Shown here in pieces: positions 8,530 through 16,802 of a DNA stretch of 64,000 bases (positions are counted from its first letter, which is position 1; every line of letters begins with the position of its first letter). The notes beneath the pieces are model-generated. The model searched no databases. It was not told the origin of the DNA and was given only the letters and a program-made list of their open reading frames with translations. The DNA lies in NCBI GenBank assembly GCA_016839265.1, contig JAEOUO010000002.1, positions 1 through 64,000 on the forward strand, given 5' to 3'. Source of the stretch: Candidatus Odinarchaeota archaeon. GTDB lineage: Archaea > Asgardarchaeota > Odinarchaeia > Odinarchaeales > Odinarchaeaceae. The translations under genes were made by a program, and so were the position numbers.

Positions 8530-9591
8530 ATGAAATCTTTATTTGTTGTTTCATGGGAAGGGTTTTCAGGGAAAACCGCATTTATACTAGGTTTATCACA
8601 GGTTTTAATAGAGAACGGATTTAAAGTAGGTTATTTCCGTCCTATCGGGCGGCCTCAAACATCTGTAACAGAAGGGACAATAGATCCGGATGTTCTTTTA
8701 ATGAAAGAGGTTTTAAAACTACCTTTCACTTTAAGCGAATTAACCCCTATTTTAATAGAGCCTAACTATTTAAGTGTCTACGCTAAACGGGATGTTGAAA
8801 AATTAAAAAACATGATCCTAACTCAATACGGTAAACTGTCACAGAGCTCTGATATAATGATAGTTGAAGGCGGTGTTTCCCCTGAAACCATGACTGCTTT
8901 TAAATTAAATAATATAAATATCGCTGAACTCTTAAATTCAAAGGTTTTAGCTATTTCCGGTGGTGTAAGCGACAGCTCTATAGAGAAAATATTATTCTAT
9001 AAAAATATTCTAGATATGAAAGATATTCCACTAGTTGGAGCTGTTTTAAACCAGGTTCCACCGCATATGATGGAGAAAGCTGAATACGAGTACTCTGAGC
9101 TTCTTAATAAAAACGGGGTTAAAGTTTGGGGGGTAATACCTAGAAATTATGAGATTTCTTCACCGACAGTTAGAGAGCTTTTAGAATTATTAGAAGGGGA
9201 GATTCTCGTAGAAGGTGACATAAACCGTGTTATCGAAAAAATATTCATAGGAGCTATGCAAACAGAGTCTTCTTTAAAATATTTTAGAAGAAGCGGTAAT
9301 AACGCTATTATCACAGGTGGGGATCGAGCTGACATAATCTCTGCGGCTGTGGAGACTAACGCTTCCGTTATAGTTTTAACAGGTAATATGAAACCTTCAG
9401 AGCAGGTATTAGTTAAAGCTGAGGAGAAAAATATCACGGTGGTAATGGTACCTCAGGACACTTACTCAACTGTTAAAATTCTTGAAGGTCTCACTGGAAA
9501 GATTAAGCCGTCTGACACTTATAGGATAAGTTTAACAAAGAAAATGGTTTACGATCACATTCCTTGGCGTGAATTATGCGACTCTATTTAG
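8530..9591 (+). CDS. BioD-like P-loop protein with DRTGG domain
   Basis: A 353-residue protein. The N-terminal half is a dethiobiotin-synthetase-like P-loop NTPase (SWEGFSGKTAFILGL, then FRPIGRP and MIVEGG). The C-terminal half contains the DRTGG-type domain (NNAIITGGDRADIISAA). This is the architecture of the regulatory N-terminal part of long phosphotransacetylases, found here without the catalytic part. Its place directly after the ADP-forming acyl-CoA synthetase suggests a role in acetyl-CoA/acetate control, but that is inference. The ATG at 8530 is chosen because GGTGAT precedes it by 3 bases. An in-frame TTG at 8506 has no such site. It overlaps the HMG-CoA reductase stop tail-to-tail by 8 bases. 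Confidence 0.78.
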   Translation: MKSLFVVSWEGFSGKTAFILGLSQVLIENGFKVGYFRPIGRPQTSVTEGTIDPDVLLMKEVLKLPFTLSELTPILIEPNYLSVYAKRDVEKLKNMILTQYGKLSQSSDIMIVEGGVSPETMTAFKLNNINIAELLNSKVLAISGGVSDSSIEKILFYKNILDMKDIPLVGAVLNQVPPHMMEKAEYEYSELLNKNGVKVWGVIPRNYEISSPTVRELLELLEGEILVEGDINRVIEKIFIGAMQTESSLKYFRRSGNNAIITGGDRADIISAAVETNASVIVLTGNMKPSEQVLVKAEEKNITVVMVPQDTYSTVKILEGLTGKIKPSDTYRISLTKKMVYDHIPWRELCDSI

Positions 9592-10897
9592 ATTCCTGAA
9601 GCTCCTTAATGATCTTCTCCGCGACATCCACTCTGATCTTACCTATTTTAATAAGTTCTTCAACCACTTTGTCCACGATATCTTCACTGGCACCGGCTGT
9701 GATCGCGATATTTCTAGCATGTAATCGCATATGACCTTTTTGAATACCTTCAGTAGCTAAAGCTCTAATCGCTGCGAAGTTTTGAGCTAAACCCAGTGAA
9801 GCCGCTACCTCCCCTAACTCGTTAGCTGTTTTCACATTTAAAATTTTTATAGCTAGTTGAGCTATCGGATGAGCTTTAGTCGCTCCACCTACCAGCCCTA
9901 CAGCCATAGGTAACTCTATTGAACCGACTAGATTACCTTCACTGTCCTTCTCCCATCTTGTTAAAGGTTTATATTCACCGTTTAAAGCAGCATAAGCATG
10001 AGCGCCAGCTTCTACCGCTCTAGTATCATTGCATGTTGCTAACATTAACGCTGTTACCCCGTTCATGATGCCTTTATTATGTGTAGCGCATCTGAATATA
10101 TCCGCGTCCGCGAACGCATAAGCGTCTAATATTTTATCAACAACATCTTCACCGCCTAAAGCTTCTTTATCGAATGTTGCTTTAGCTCTGCATAAACGGT
10201 AAACCGCTAGGTTCGAAATAATTCTTAAACCAACCCGGCCACTTGTTATCTGAGCTATTTTTTCCGTGAGAGCTTCACACATAGTATTAACAGCGTTAGC
10301 ACCCATCGCGTCTCTAGTGTCGACAAGTAAATGTATGACGAGCATAGAGCCTCTTATAGAGTTTATTACTCTTACAATTATGTCCTTAGCCCCTCCACCG
10401 AATCTGTTTAAAACAGGATCCTGCTCATTCGCTATTTGTAAAAGTTCTATTTTATGTTTTAAAATTTCAACTTTTTTTGCATACGGGTCTTTAACATCAA
10501 GTACTTGAATCTGACCTATCATAATAGGATCTGTGCTAGTGGCGGTAAACCCTCCTCTGATTCTAGCGAGTTTAGCCGCATTCGAAGCCGCGGCAACAAC
10601 AGACGGTTCCTCTATAGCCATAGGGATTAGATAATCCTTTCCATTTATTAGAAAGTTAACTGCTATACCTAGAGGAATCCTAGTGGTTCCTATAACGTTT
10701 TCAATCATTTTATCAGCGATATTAGTAATCGAATCGTTAACATCTCCTAGAACCTCTAAATCTTTATCAGTCAATCCTGCAAATTCTTTAACAATTTCCC
10801 TTCTCTGAGTTATATTTAATTTATAAAATCCGCTAATATCCGAGGTTTTCACCAAATCATTCACCTTCAAAATAATTTGAATAATTATTTCTCTCAC
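9584..10897 (-). CDS. mvaA: Hydroxymethylglutaryl-CoA reductase, class II
   Basis: A 437-residue HMG-CoA reductase, the committed step of the mevalonate pathway to archaeal isoprenoid lipids. It is of the class II (Pseudomonas mevalonii) type: MIENVIGTTRIPLG near residue 64, IEEPSVVAAAS (catalytic Glu96/97), THNKGIMNG (Lys275), an Asp at about 291 in CNDTRAVEAGAH, and LHARN (His393). Class II enzymes often use NADH, and in archaea they are thought to derive from transfer from bacteria. ATG at 10897 opens the frame. A TTG at 10855, five bases after GGTGA, would give an N-terminus closer to the bacterial enzyme and may be the true start. It is convergent with the BioD/DRTGG gene. Confidence 0.92.
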   Translation of the reverse strand: MREIIIQIILKVNDLVKTSDISGFYKLNITQRREIVKEFAGLTDKDLEVLGDVNDSITNIADKMIENVIGTTRIPLGIAVNFLINGKDYLIPMAIEEPSVVAAASNAAKLARIRGGFTATSTDPIMIGQIQVLDVKDPYAKKVEILKHKIELLQIANEQDPVLNRFGGGAKDIIVRVINSIRGSMLVIHLLVDTRDAMGANAVNTMCEALTEKIAQITSGRVGLRIISNLAVYRLCRAKATFDKEALGGEDVVDKILDAYAFADADIFRCATHNKGIMNGVTALMLATCNDTRAVEAGAHAYAALNGEYKPLTRWEKDSEGNLVGSIELPMAVGLVGGATKAHPIAQLAIKILNVKTANELGEVAASLGLAQNFAAIRALATEGIQKGHMRLHARNIAITAGASEDIVDKVVEELIKIGKIRVDVAEKIIKELQESK

Positions 10898-10981
10898 TCT
10901 TATGTAAAAACTTTTCCAATAAAAATTTAATCAAAATTAAATTTAACTAACTAAACTTTTATTATAAAATACTCCAAAATC

Positions 10982-10991
10982 TTATATACTT
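10982..10991 (+). promoter_or_regulatory. Putative TATA box of acetate transporter gene
   Basis: TTATATACTT lies 47-56 bases before the ATG, with an A-rich BRE-like stretch (CCAAAATC) just upstream. A TTGGAGGTT ribosome binding site follows in the leader. Called by eye. Confidence 0.45.
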
Positions 10992-11037
10992 AATACTAAA
11001 TCAAAGTTGTTTAAATAATATTTGGAGGTTAAAATTA

Positions 11038-11631
11038 ATGTCTGAAAAACAAACTTGGGCGGATCCTAGTCCATTAGGATTATTCGGATTTGGTTTAACA
11101 ACAATATTACTAAATTTACATAACTTCGGTTTATTAGGTGTTGCTAACACTATGGCTGTCGGCTACGGATTCTTTTATGGAGGTTTAGCTCAAGTAATAG
11201 CCGGTATAATTGATCTTAGAAAAGGTAATACTTTCGGTGGGACAGCTTTCTGCTCTTACGGTTTATTCTGGATAGGTTTAGCTACAGCTCTATCCCTTAG
11301 TTCAATGGGATTATTCCCGCTTGTGACAACTATCGACCTTGCTTGGACAATGTTCGTTTGGGGTGTTTTCACTACAATATTCTTTATAGGCTCATTTAAA
11401 ACCACTAAAGCGTTATCGTTTGTGCTAGGTAGCTTAGCTGTTTTATTCTATTTGCTTGCTATTTCTAATGCTGTAATATATCTTACTGGGAACACACTGC
11501 TCTTAACAATCACAGGTTTTGAAGGTATCATATGCGGTGCTAGTGCAATGTATACTGCTGCTGGAATAATCTTAAACGGAATGTATAATAGAACAGTGCT
11601 TCCGTTATGCCCTTGGCAGAAAAAAGACTAA
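11038..11631 (+). CDS. Acetate transporter family protein (GPR1/FUN34/SatP)
   Basis: A 197-residue membrane protein with about six helices. The N-terminus has the family signature in the form DPSPLGLFGFGLTT (usually NPAPLGLxGFG), followed by LNLHNFGL. Family members (SatP/YaaH, AceTr) move acetate or succinate with protons or as channels. With the ADP-forming acyl-CoA synthetase 2.5 kb away, acetate release is the obvious job. A good TATA element and a TTGGAGGTT ribosome binding site precede it, and a T-run follows, so it is probably a single-gene transcript. The Asn-to-Asp change at the start of the signature is mild. Confidence 0.88.
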   Translation: MSEKQTWADPSPLGLFGFGLTTILLNLHNFGLLGVANTMAVGYGFFYGGLAQVIAGIIDLRKGNTFGGTAFCSYGLFWIGLATALSLSSMGLFPLVTTIDLAWTMFVWGVFTTIFFIGSFKTTKALSFVLGSLAVLFYLLAISNAVIYLTGNTLLLTITGFEGIICGASAMYTAAGIILNGMYNRTVLPLCPWQKKD

Positions 11632-11645
11632 TAATCGTCCCTCTA

Positions 11646-11651
11646 TTTTTT
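11646..11651 (+). terminator. T-run terminator after acetate transporter gene
   Basis: Six T after CCCTCTA, 15 bases beyond the stop codon, with further T-rich DNA downstream. No hairpin is seen. Confidence 0.35.
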
Positions 11652-11806
11652 CGTAAACCTTTTATTAACGTTAAGTTAATTTAACATATATTTAATCATC
11701 AACACATTTGATAGCGGCGGCAGCTTCTTAATATTAACAATTTATATTTAACTATTAAAATTCTCACAGATAGTGTTGATATAATATTTTCAATATGCAT
11801 ATTTTT

Positions 11807-12802
11807 TTAGATGTAGCCGTGTTCAGTATACCATTCGATTGTTTCTTTTAACCCTGTTCTTAAATCATATCGTGGGTGGTAGCCTAATTCTCGTTCAGCT
11901 TTTCCGATACTGTAAGCTCTATTAGAGCAAACTGAGTCCACGGTGCTGGTGTGGTATAAAAAGTTGTCTTTACCGAGTAATTTGTTTAAGCCTTGTATAG
12001 GTGCTATTAAAATTTTAGCCAGTAGTTTAGGTATATGCTTGGTGGGGGGTCTTCTACCAGTTAAATCAGCTAAGATTTCATATACTTGGTTATATGTATA
12101 TGCTTTCTCATCGCTGATTATATATGTTTGTCTATTAGATATATCGCTTTTTTCTAAAGCTAGTGTGAACCCTTCAACAACGTCTTTGACGTGAACGAAC
12201 TGGACTAAATTCTCTCCGCTGCCTACAATAAATCTTGTTCCTATAGAATTTTTAGCGAAAGATGTTATCGTCCAGTATGAGACGTCGTTTATATTTCGCG
12301 GCCCATATATTCCGGAAGGTCTTATTATTGTATAATTTAAACCTTTTCCACCATAGTTTTTAATTATCTCCTCAGCTTTTAGTTTTGATCTCCCATATTC
12401 ATAAGCGGGTTTAGGTTCAGTGTGTTCATCTCCTGGCGGATTTTTAACAGGGCCTATAACTTCAGTTGTGCTGCAATAAATAAATTGTTGAATTTTATGT
12501 TTTAAAGCAGCTTCAACTAAATGTTTTGTTCCTTCAACGTTAATTTTTTCATATAGTTTTTTGGAACCGTGGAAAGTATAATATGCTGCTAAATGGATTA
12601 CGACGTCAACTCCTTTAACTACTGCGTCGAGTGTTTCAGGTCTCCCTAGATCTCCATATCTGAATTCTGTCACCAAGTCTTTTATTAAATCTTTATTGCT
12701 GTTTTCTCTTATCATAGCGATTATCTTATATCCTTTATTTGCTAAGGACTCCACTAAATGGCTTCCTAAAAATCCAGTCGCCCCGGTTACGAGCGTTTTC
12801 AT
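11807..12802 (-). CDS. Extended SDR, NAD(P)-dependent epimerase/dehydratase-like
   Basis: A 331-residue extended short-chain dehydrogenase. The nucleotide-binding motif GATGFLGSHL lies at residues 7-16, DVVIHLAAYY near 65-74 and the catalytic YEYGRSK (Tyr-x3-Lys) near 135-141. It resembles dihydroflavonol reductase, 3-beta-hydroxysteroid dehydrogenase and hopanoid-associated SDRs more than sugar epimerases. It is the last gene of a tight minus-strand operon: its start lies 13 bases after the LuxC-like stop. The context suggests it reduces or oxidises the aldehyde, ketone or alcohol made by the LuxE-LuxC pair. The exact substrate is unknown. Confidence 0.82.
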   Translation of the reverse strand: MKTLVTGATGFLGSHLVESLANKGYKIIAMIRENSNKDLIKDLVTEFRYGDLGRPETLDAVVKGVDVVIHLAAYYTFHGSKKLYEKINVEGTKHLVEAALKHKIQQFIYCSTTEVIGPVKNPPGDEHTEPKPAYEYGRSKLKAEEIIKNYGGKGLNYTIIRPSGIYGPRNINDVSYWTITSFAKNSIGTRFIVGSGENLVQFVHVKDVVEGFTLALEKSDISNRQTYIISDEKAYTYNQVYEILADLTGRRPPTKHIPKLLAKILIAPIQGLNKLLGKDNFLYHTSTVDSVCSNRAYSIGKAERELGYHPRYDLRTGLKETIEWYTEHGYI

Positions 12803-12815
12803 TTAAACCAGCTCC

Positions 12816-14285
12816 TTAAAGTAACTGTGTTATCTCATATGAGTGTTTCACATCTCTTCTATATACTGTATATGTGAAAAGTGAGGGGATTGAAGCCCCG
12901 TCGTATGGTTCTATCGGACTTCTCATATACATGTCTGCTAGAGTTGTTATTCTATATACTCCAGTAGCTGGCAGCTCTTCTACTATTTTATTTTTATTAG
13001 GTTCGGATAAAGCTAAACCTACTGATTGAATTTTATCCACGTCTTTGAAGGCCGGATTTAAATGAGCTGACTCTATTATTTTAAGTACTTTAATTAAATC
13101 TTCTACAGCTATTATTTCTATAAATCTCCTCCTGTTATAGATACTAAATTCTGGGTGACTCTCCGCTAAAACGTCTAGAGTGCTTTTTTCTCTTGAAACT
13201 ATTATAGTCCATGGGTTTTCAAGGTTATTTGAGGATAATACTTTGGAACCCTTAAATTGGAGTGTTCGTCTAACACTCTGCAGCAGATACAGGTTTGAAT
13301 CTTTGGTTTTCATTTTAATTTTTCCCCCGATCACATCTAGATGTCTGCCTAGATTTTCAGCGAATTTGACTGCTTCTTCTAGTTTACCAATAAAAACTGC
13401 TTGTGTAGGTGAGTTGCAAAGCTGTTGATCGTATAAAACTATGTTTAACGCTAAGTCTTTAGCAGCTTCATTAGCTGACTCTGAATCAATTACTGCTATA
13501 CCTGTTAAAGGCCCGTTGACTACTAGACGAGGATGATATTGGTTTTCAGCTACAAGTTTAGCGATTACGGTTCTAGCAGGTTCAGCCCCCCAGAAATTAA
13601 CTACACCTATAGGGGTTTTTGTTAAAAGGTATTTAAGAGCCGTGCTGTCATGTGTGAAATAGCTGATGATTATCGCTGAAAGAATTATCTCAGCGGTCTT
13701 ATTATTTTCAGCTAATTCTTCTAAGCCTTTATAAACTTCAATAACACCGAGATAGTTTGAAATAGATGGTTTAAGTATTGTTAAATTCCCGGTTACTAGT
13801 GAGAGAGTGGTTGGAATGAGCGGCGGTATCATGGAATTACCGGAACTTATTATAAATACAGGTCCAGCTGGCATGTACCTGAAGAACTCGTTTTCAGATA
13901 TTTTAATAAACTTACAGAGACCGTCCACTCCTTTATTTAAAGCTGCTTCTAGATTGGTTTTAATATTCTCTTCGCTTAACATGTAAGCTACGAGACGAAA
14001 TTCCAAATCTATTAGACGCTCACTGTACCCTGTTAGCTCTGAGAGTGTTCTCTTCAAGTTATTTAATTCACCGGTATCTAGTTTCCTTCTCCAAATTAAC
14101 CCTAACTCATTGAATATTTTAAGTCTCTCTTCTATGGGTGTTTTCGCCAGGGCTGATTGAATTATTTTAAAATCTTTTATCATTTCACTTAAACTTTTTT
14201 CGCTGAGCTCTAATACTTCTATATCTCCAACTTTTTTTCTATTGAAATCACTTATATTTTTAGGTGTTAAAGGTTTTAACTCCAT
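12816..14285 (-). CDS. LuxC-like acyl-CoA/acyl-protein reductase
   Basis: A 489-residue protein of the LuxC family, a branch of aldehyde dehydrogenases that reduces an activated acyl group to an aldehyde with NAD(P)H. The Rossmann part holds FRYMPAGPVFIISSGNS near 135-151. The catalytic Cys is in YDQQLCNSPTQA (Cys290), matching the LuxC nucleophile context. The start follows AGGAG by 8 bases, and only four bases separate it from the LuxE-like stop. LuxC normally works as a complex with LuxE, which supplies the acyl group. Bioluminescence is not implied: no luxAB is present. In archaea the acyl chain could be isoprenoid, fatty or aromatic, and nothing here decides which. Confidence 0.85.
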   Translation of the reverse strand: MELKPLTPKNISDFNRKKVGDIEVLELSEKSLSEMIKDFKIIQSALAKTPIEERLKIFNELGLIWRRKLDTGELNNLKRTLSELTGYSERLIDLEFRLVAYMLSEENIKTNLEAALNKGVDGLCKFIKISENEFFRYMPAGPVFIISSGNSMIPPLIPTTLSLVTGNLTILKPSISNYLGVIEVYKGLEELAENNKTAEIILSAIIISYFTHDSTALKYLLTKTPIGVVNFWGAEPARTVIAKLVAENQYHPRLVVNGPLTGIAVIDSESANEAAKDLALNIVLYDQQLCNSPTQAVFIGKLEEAVKFAENLGRHLDVIGGKIKMKTKDSNLYLLQSVRRTLQFKGSKVLSSNNLENPWTIIVSREKSTLDVLAESHPEFSIYNRRRFIEIIAVEDLIKVLKIIESAHLNPAFKDVDKIQSVGLALSEPNKNKIVEELPATGVYRITTLADMYMRSPIEPYDGASIPSLFTYTVYRRDVKHSYEITQLL

Positions 14286-14289
14286 TCTG

Positions 14290-15561
14290 TCATGCTCCTG
14301 GTTTACTCATCATCTCTTCTAATGTTCCACCGCATGCTCTCTGCAGCTCCCAGCCTTCTTCAGGTGTGAATCTTCTAATATAAGTGTACTCCTTACCATA
14401 GTACCTGTCCGACTTATGAGCTTTCATGAAATCGCCTGGATAGAATAATTCAAGCCAGGATGTGGTGAACGGGTTGAATATACCTAGAACTCCCTCCTGA
14501 CCTTCATCCTCCTCTATCAGTTCGAATGTTTTCGGGTCTAGTAGGAAGACATGTGATAAGGGGTGCGGTATTTTATTCATCACGCCAAAACGATCTATTA
14601 ATGCAGTTAACGTCTCCGTCATACCTAATACATCCATGAAAGGCACAGGCTGCTCTTCACCTGATTTATTTTTAGCCGTAAAATATTTTCTTGAAAGCTC
14701 CACTATCGTATCATATGGTGGTATATTTAAGAAACCTTTAGTTCCTCCGCCGGTTACAATAACCCCGCCTTTTCCTAGGTTAACAGGCGGCGCTGTGGTG
14801 GCTAGCTTGTATATTAGTTTTTTAAAAATATTCATTTTATCGAATTTATCTGCCATAAGGTAGACACCTGCCGGGGCTGTGAAAAAAAGTTTCGGCTCCT
14901 CTCTGCTTTTCAGAAATTTCACCACATTCTCTCTATTTAGTTCAAGTTTCTGCCAGTCTGTGGTACCGTCTTTGTTTCGAACCAAGTTCATTCCATATAA
15001 TAACGGAATATTCTTATTGTCAAGTGTTAAATCTACGAAAGCTACAAAGCTTAATTTATATCTTAACTCTGGAGCTGCCATGAATAGTGCTATGCCTTTA
15101 CCTTGCTCTAATATGTCTCCGTAAACGTATTCGAATAGATCTGTATTAGCTTTAATCATTATAGCTAAATCAAGGGGGCTCCTATATATTTTAACAGGTG
15201 TTTTACCTGTTGTTCCGCTTGAGGTGAAATATTCCCCTCCCGGCTCAACGTCTCTTATTAGGAATTGCTTCTGTCCTTCCCCTCTTAACATATCAGCGGG
15301 AACAGCTAGTTTAGCTAAATCATGGAAATCCGCATTTTTCGGGTTAATATCTAATTTCTCAAAGGTCTGCTCGTAGTATTCACTTCTCTTTGAAATAAAC
15401 TCTAAAGCTTCTCTTAATAAGTTTCTTCTAAGTTTTTTAAGGTAATCCGCGGATTTATTAAATAGTGTCTTATCGTTTATAAGATCCCAGATTTTCTTTA
15501 CATACGGATCTTTTAATAATACACTTTTTAAGGCAGTTTCAAATATTTCCCGTGAACCCAT
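14290..15561 (-). CDS. LuxE-like acyl-protein synthetase
   Basis: A 423-residue member of the LuxE/acyl-protein-synthetase branch of adenylate-forming enzymes. The phosphate-binding motif is FTSSGTTGKTPVKIY (112-126) and a GMTETLTA motif follows near residue 331. LuxE activates a carboxylic acid as acyl-AMP, loads it on its own Cys, and passes it to LuxC. Cys410 in RACGGTLEE is the only cysteine I find in the protein and sits where the LuxE acyl acceptor is expected, which supports function. It is the first gene of the luxE-luxC-SDR operon, with AAGGTG before its ATG. A short divergent intergenic region separates it from the aminotransferase gene. Confidence 0.85.
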   Translation of the reverse strand: MGSREIFETALKSVLLKDPYVKKIWDLINDKTLFNKSADYLKKLRRNLLREALEFISKRSEYYEQTFEKLDINPKNADFHDLAKLAVPADMLRGEGQKQFLIRDVEPGGEYFTSSGTTGKTPVKIYRSPLDLAIMIKANTDLFEYVYGDILEQGKGIALFMAAPELRYKLSFVAFVDLTLDNKNIPLLYGMNLVRNKDGTTDWQKLELNRENVVKFLKSREEPKLFFTAPAGVYLMADKFDKMNIFKKLIYKLATTAPPVNLGKGGVIVTGGGTKGFLNIPPYDTIVELSRKYFTAKNKSGEEQPVPFMDVLGMTETLTALIDRFGVMNKIPHPLSHVFLLDPKTFELIEEDEGQEGVLGIFNPFTTSWLELFYPGDFMKAHKSDRYYGKEYTYIRRFTPEEGWELQRACGGTLEEMMSKPGA

Positions 15562-15644
15562 TTAATTCACCTTAAAATATTTTTCTATTATTTTATGGAT
15601 AGATTTATTTATTTTTTTACTTTTTAATATTGGAGGGTGGTTGA

Positions 15645-16802
15645 ATGTGGAGTGAAAATGATATTCCAATCTCCCCTGTTTCTATAAGTGATATGGTTAG
15701 ACTTGTTGAAAAGCGGGATAAAGTTAAGGTTATTCGTTTCGATGTAGCTGAACCTTATTTTCCCCCTCCTGAAAAAGCTTTAGAATCAACTTGCAAAGCT
15801 GTTTTAGAGGGTTATAACCGTTATTCTCCTACTAAAGGTCTTGTTGAACTGAGAGAGGGGTTGAAAAATTTTCTTGAAGAGACTAGAAGCGTCTCCTACT
15901 CTATTGATGAAATAATTGTAACCCCAGGTTCGAAGTTTTCATCTTATTGTGTTTTTGCCTCTCTTCTAAAACCTGGTGACGAAGTTCTTCTTCTAACGCC
16001 TTTCTGGAGTAGTTTTAAAGCGATTCCAATGCTTCTAGGGATAAAACGTATTAAAGAAGTTTTAACAGACCCTCTTTACAAGGTTAACGAGGAGCGTTTT
16101 CAAAACGCTATTACTAAAAGGACTAAGCTAGTCGTTTTAAATACACCGAATAATCCTACAGGAGGTATCTTAGATAAATCAGATCTAAAGTTTATCGTCG
16201 ACTTAGCTGCTGAGAAAGGATTCTATATCTTATCCGATGAAGTTGATTGGGCTTATACCTATGACGGCCACGTTCACTATTCACCAGCTGCTTTAAGCAA
16301 TGGATTCGAGAGAACTATTATCACGGATAGTTTTTCCAAAGTTTTTTGTATGACTGGATGGCGTGTAGGGTTCGCCGCCGGTCCTAGAAACATAATAGAT
16401 AAAATGAATGTGATTCAACAACATACTGTGACAGCTCCTGTGACATTTGCACAAAAAGCATGCTTGGACATATTACTAGAATATAAAGAGTATGTGAAAA
16501 CTGTTGTGAGCTCAGCTTTAAGAAAACGGAATATGGTTGTAGAAGGGTTAAAGAGTATTACCAGACTAGAATCAACTCCCCCGCCCGGTGCGTTTTACAT
16601 ATTTCCACGTGACAGGTTTATGGTTAATTCGGAGACTTTAGCTGTTGAACTTTTAAATAAAGCGCATGTAGCGGTTGCACCGGGAACAATATTCGGGGAA
16701 GGCTCTGAGCATAATTTTAGGATATGTTATGCTATTCCTGATGAGGATTTAAAGGAGGGGGGTGAACGTTTGAGAGTTTTCTTCGAATCCGCTTCTACTT
16801 AA
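15645..16802 (+). CDS. Class I/II PLP-dependent aminotransferase
   Basis: A 385-residue fold-type I aminotransferase of the aspartate/aromatic AAT-I family. Motifs are NTPNNPTGG (substrate and PLP contacts), LSDEVDWAYTYDG (the Asp pairs with the PLP nitrogen), DSFSKVFCMTGWRVGF (internal-aldimine Lys in SFSK) and FRICYA (carboxylate-binding Arg). The amino acid partner is not evident. The start is ATG after a strong GGAGGGTGG site. It is divergent from the luxE-like operon and overlaps the next gene tail-to-tail by 8 bases. It could supply an acid precursor to the luxE-luxC pathway, but this rests on position alone. Confidence 0.87.
   Translation: MWSENDIPISPVSISDMVRLVEKRDKVKVIRFDVAEPYFPPPEKALESTCKAVLEGYNRYSPTKGLVELREGLKNFLEETRSVSYSIDEIIVTPGSKFSSYCVFASLLKPGDEVLLLTPFWSSFKAIPMLLGIKRIKEVLTDPLYKVNEERFQNAITKRTKLVVLNTPNNPTGGILDKSDLKFIVDLAAEKGFYILSDEVDWAYTYDGHVHYSPAALSNGFERTIITDSFSKVFCMTGWRVGFAAGPRNIIDKMNVIQQHTVTAPVTFAQKACLDILLEYKEYVKTVVSSALRKRNMVVEGLKSITRLESTPPPGAFYIFPRDRFMVNSETLAVELLNKAHVAVAPGTIFGEGSEHNFRICYAIPDEDLKEGGERLRVFFESAST

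Noticed and set aside
11807..15561. Bioluminescence operon
   Set aside because: LuxC- and LuxE-like genes are present, but no luxAB luciferase genes are seen. Acyl reduction for another purpose is the sound reading.
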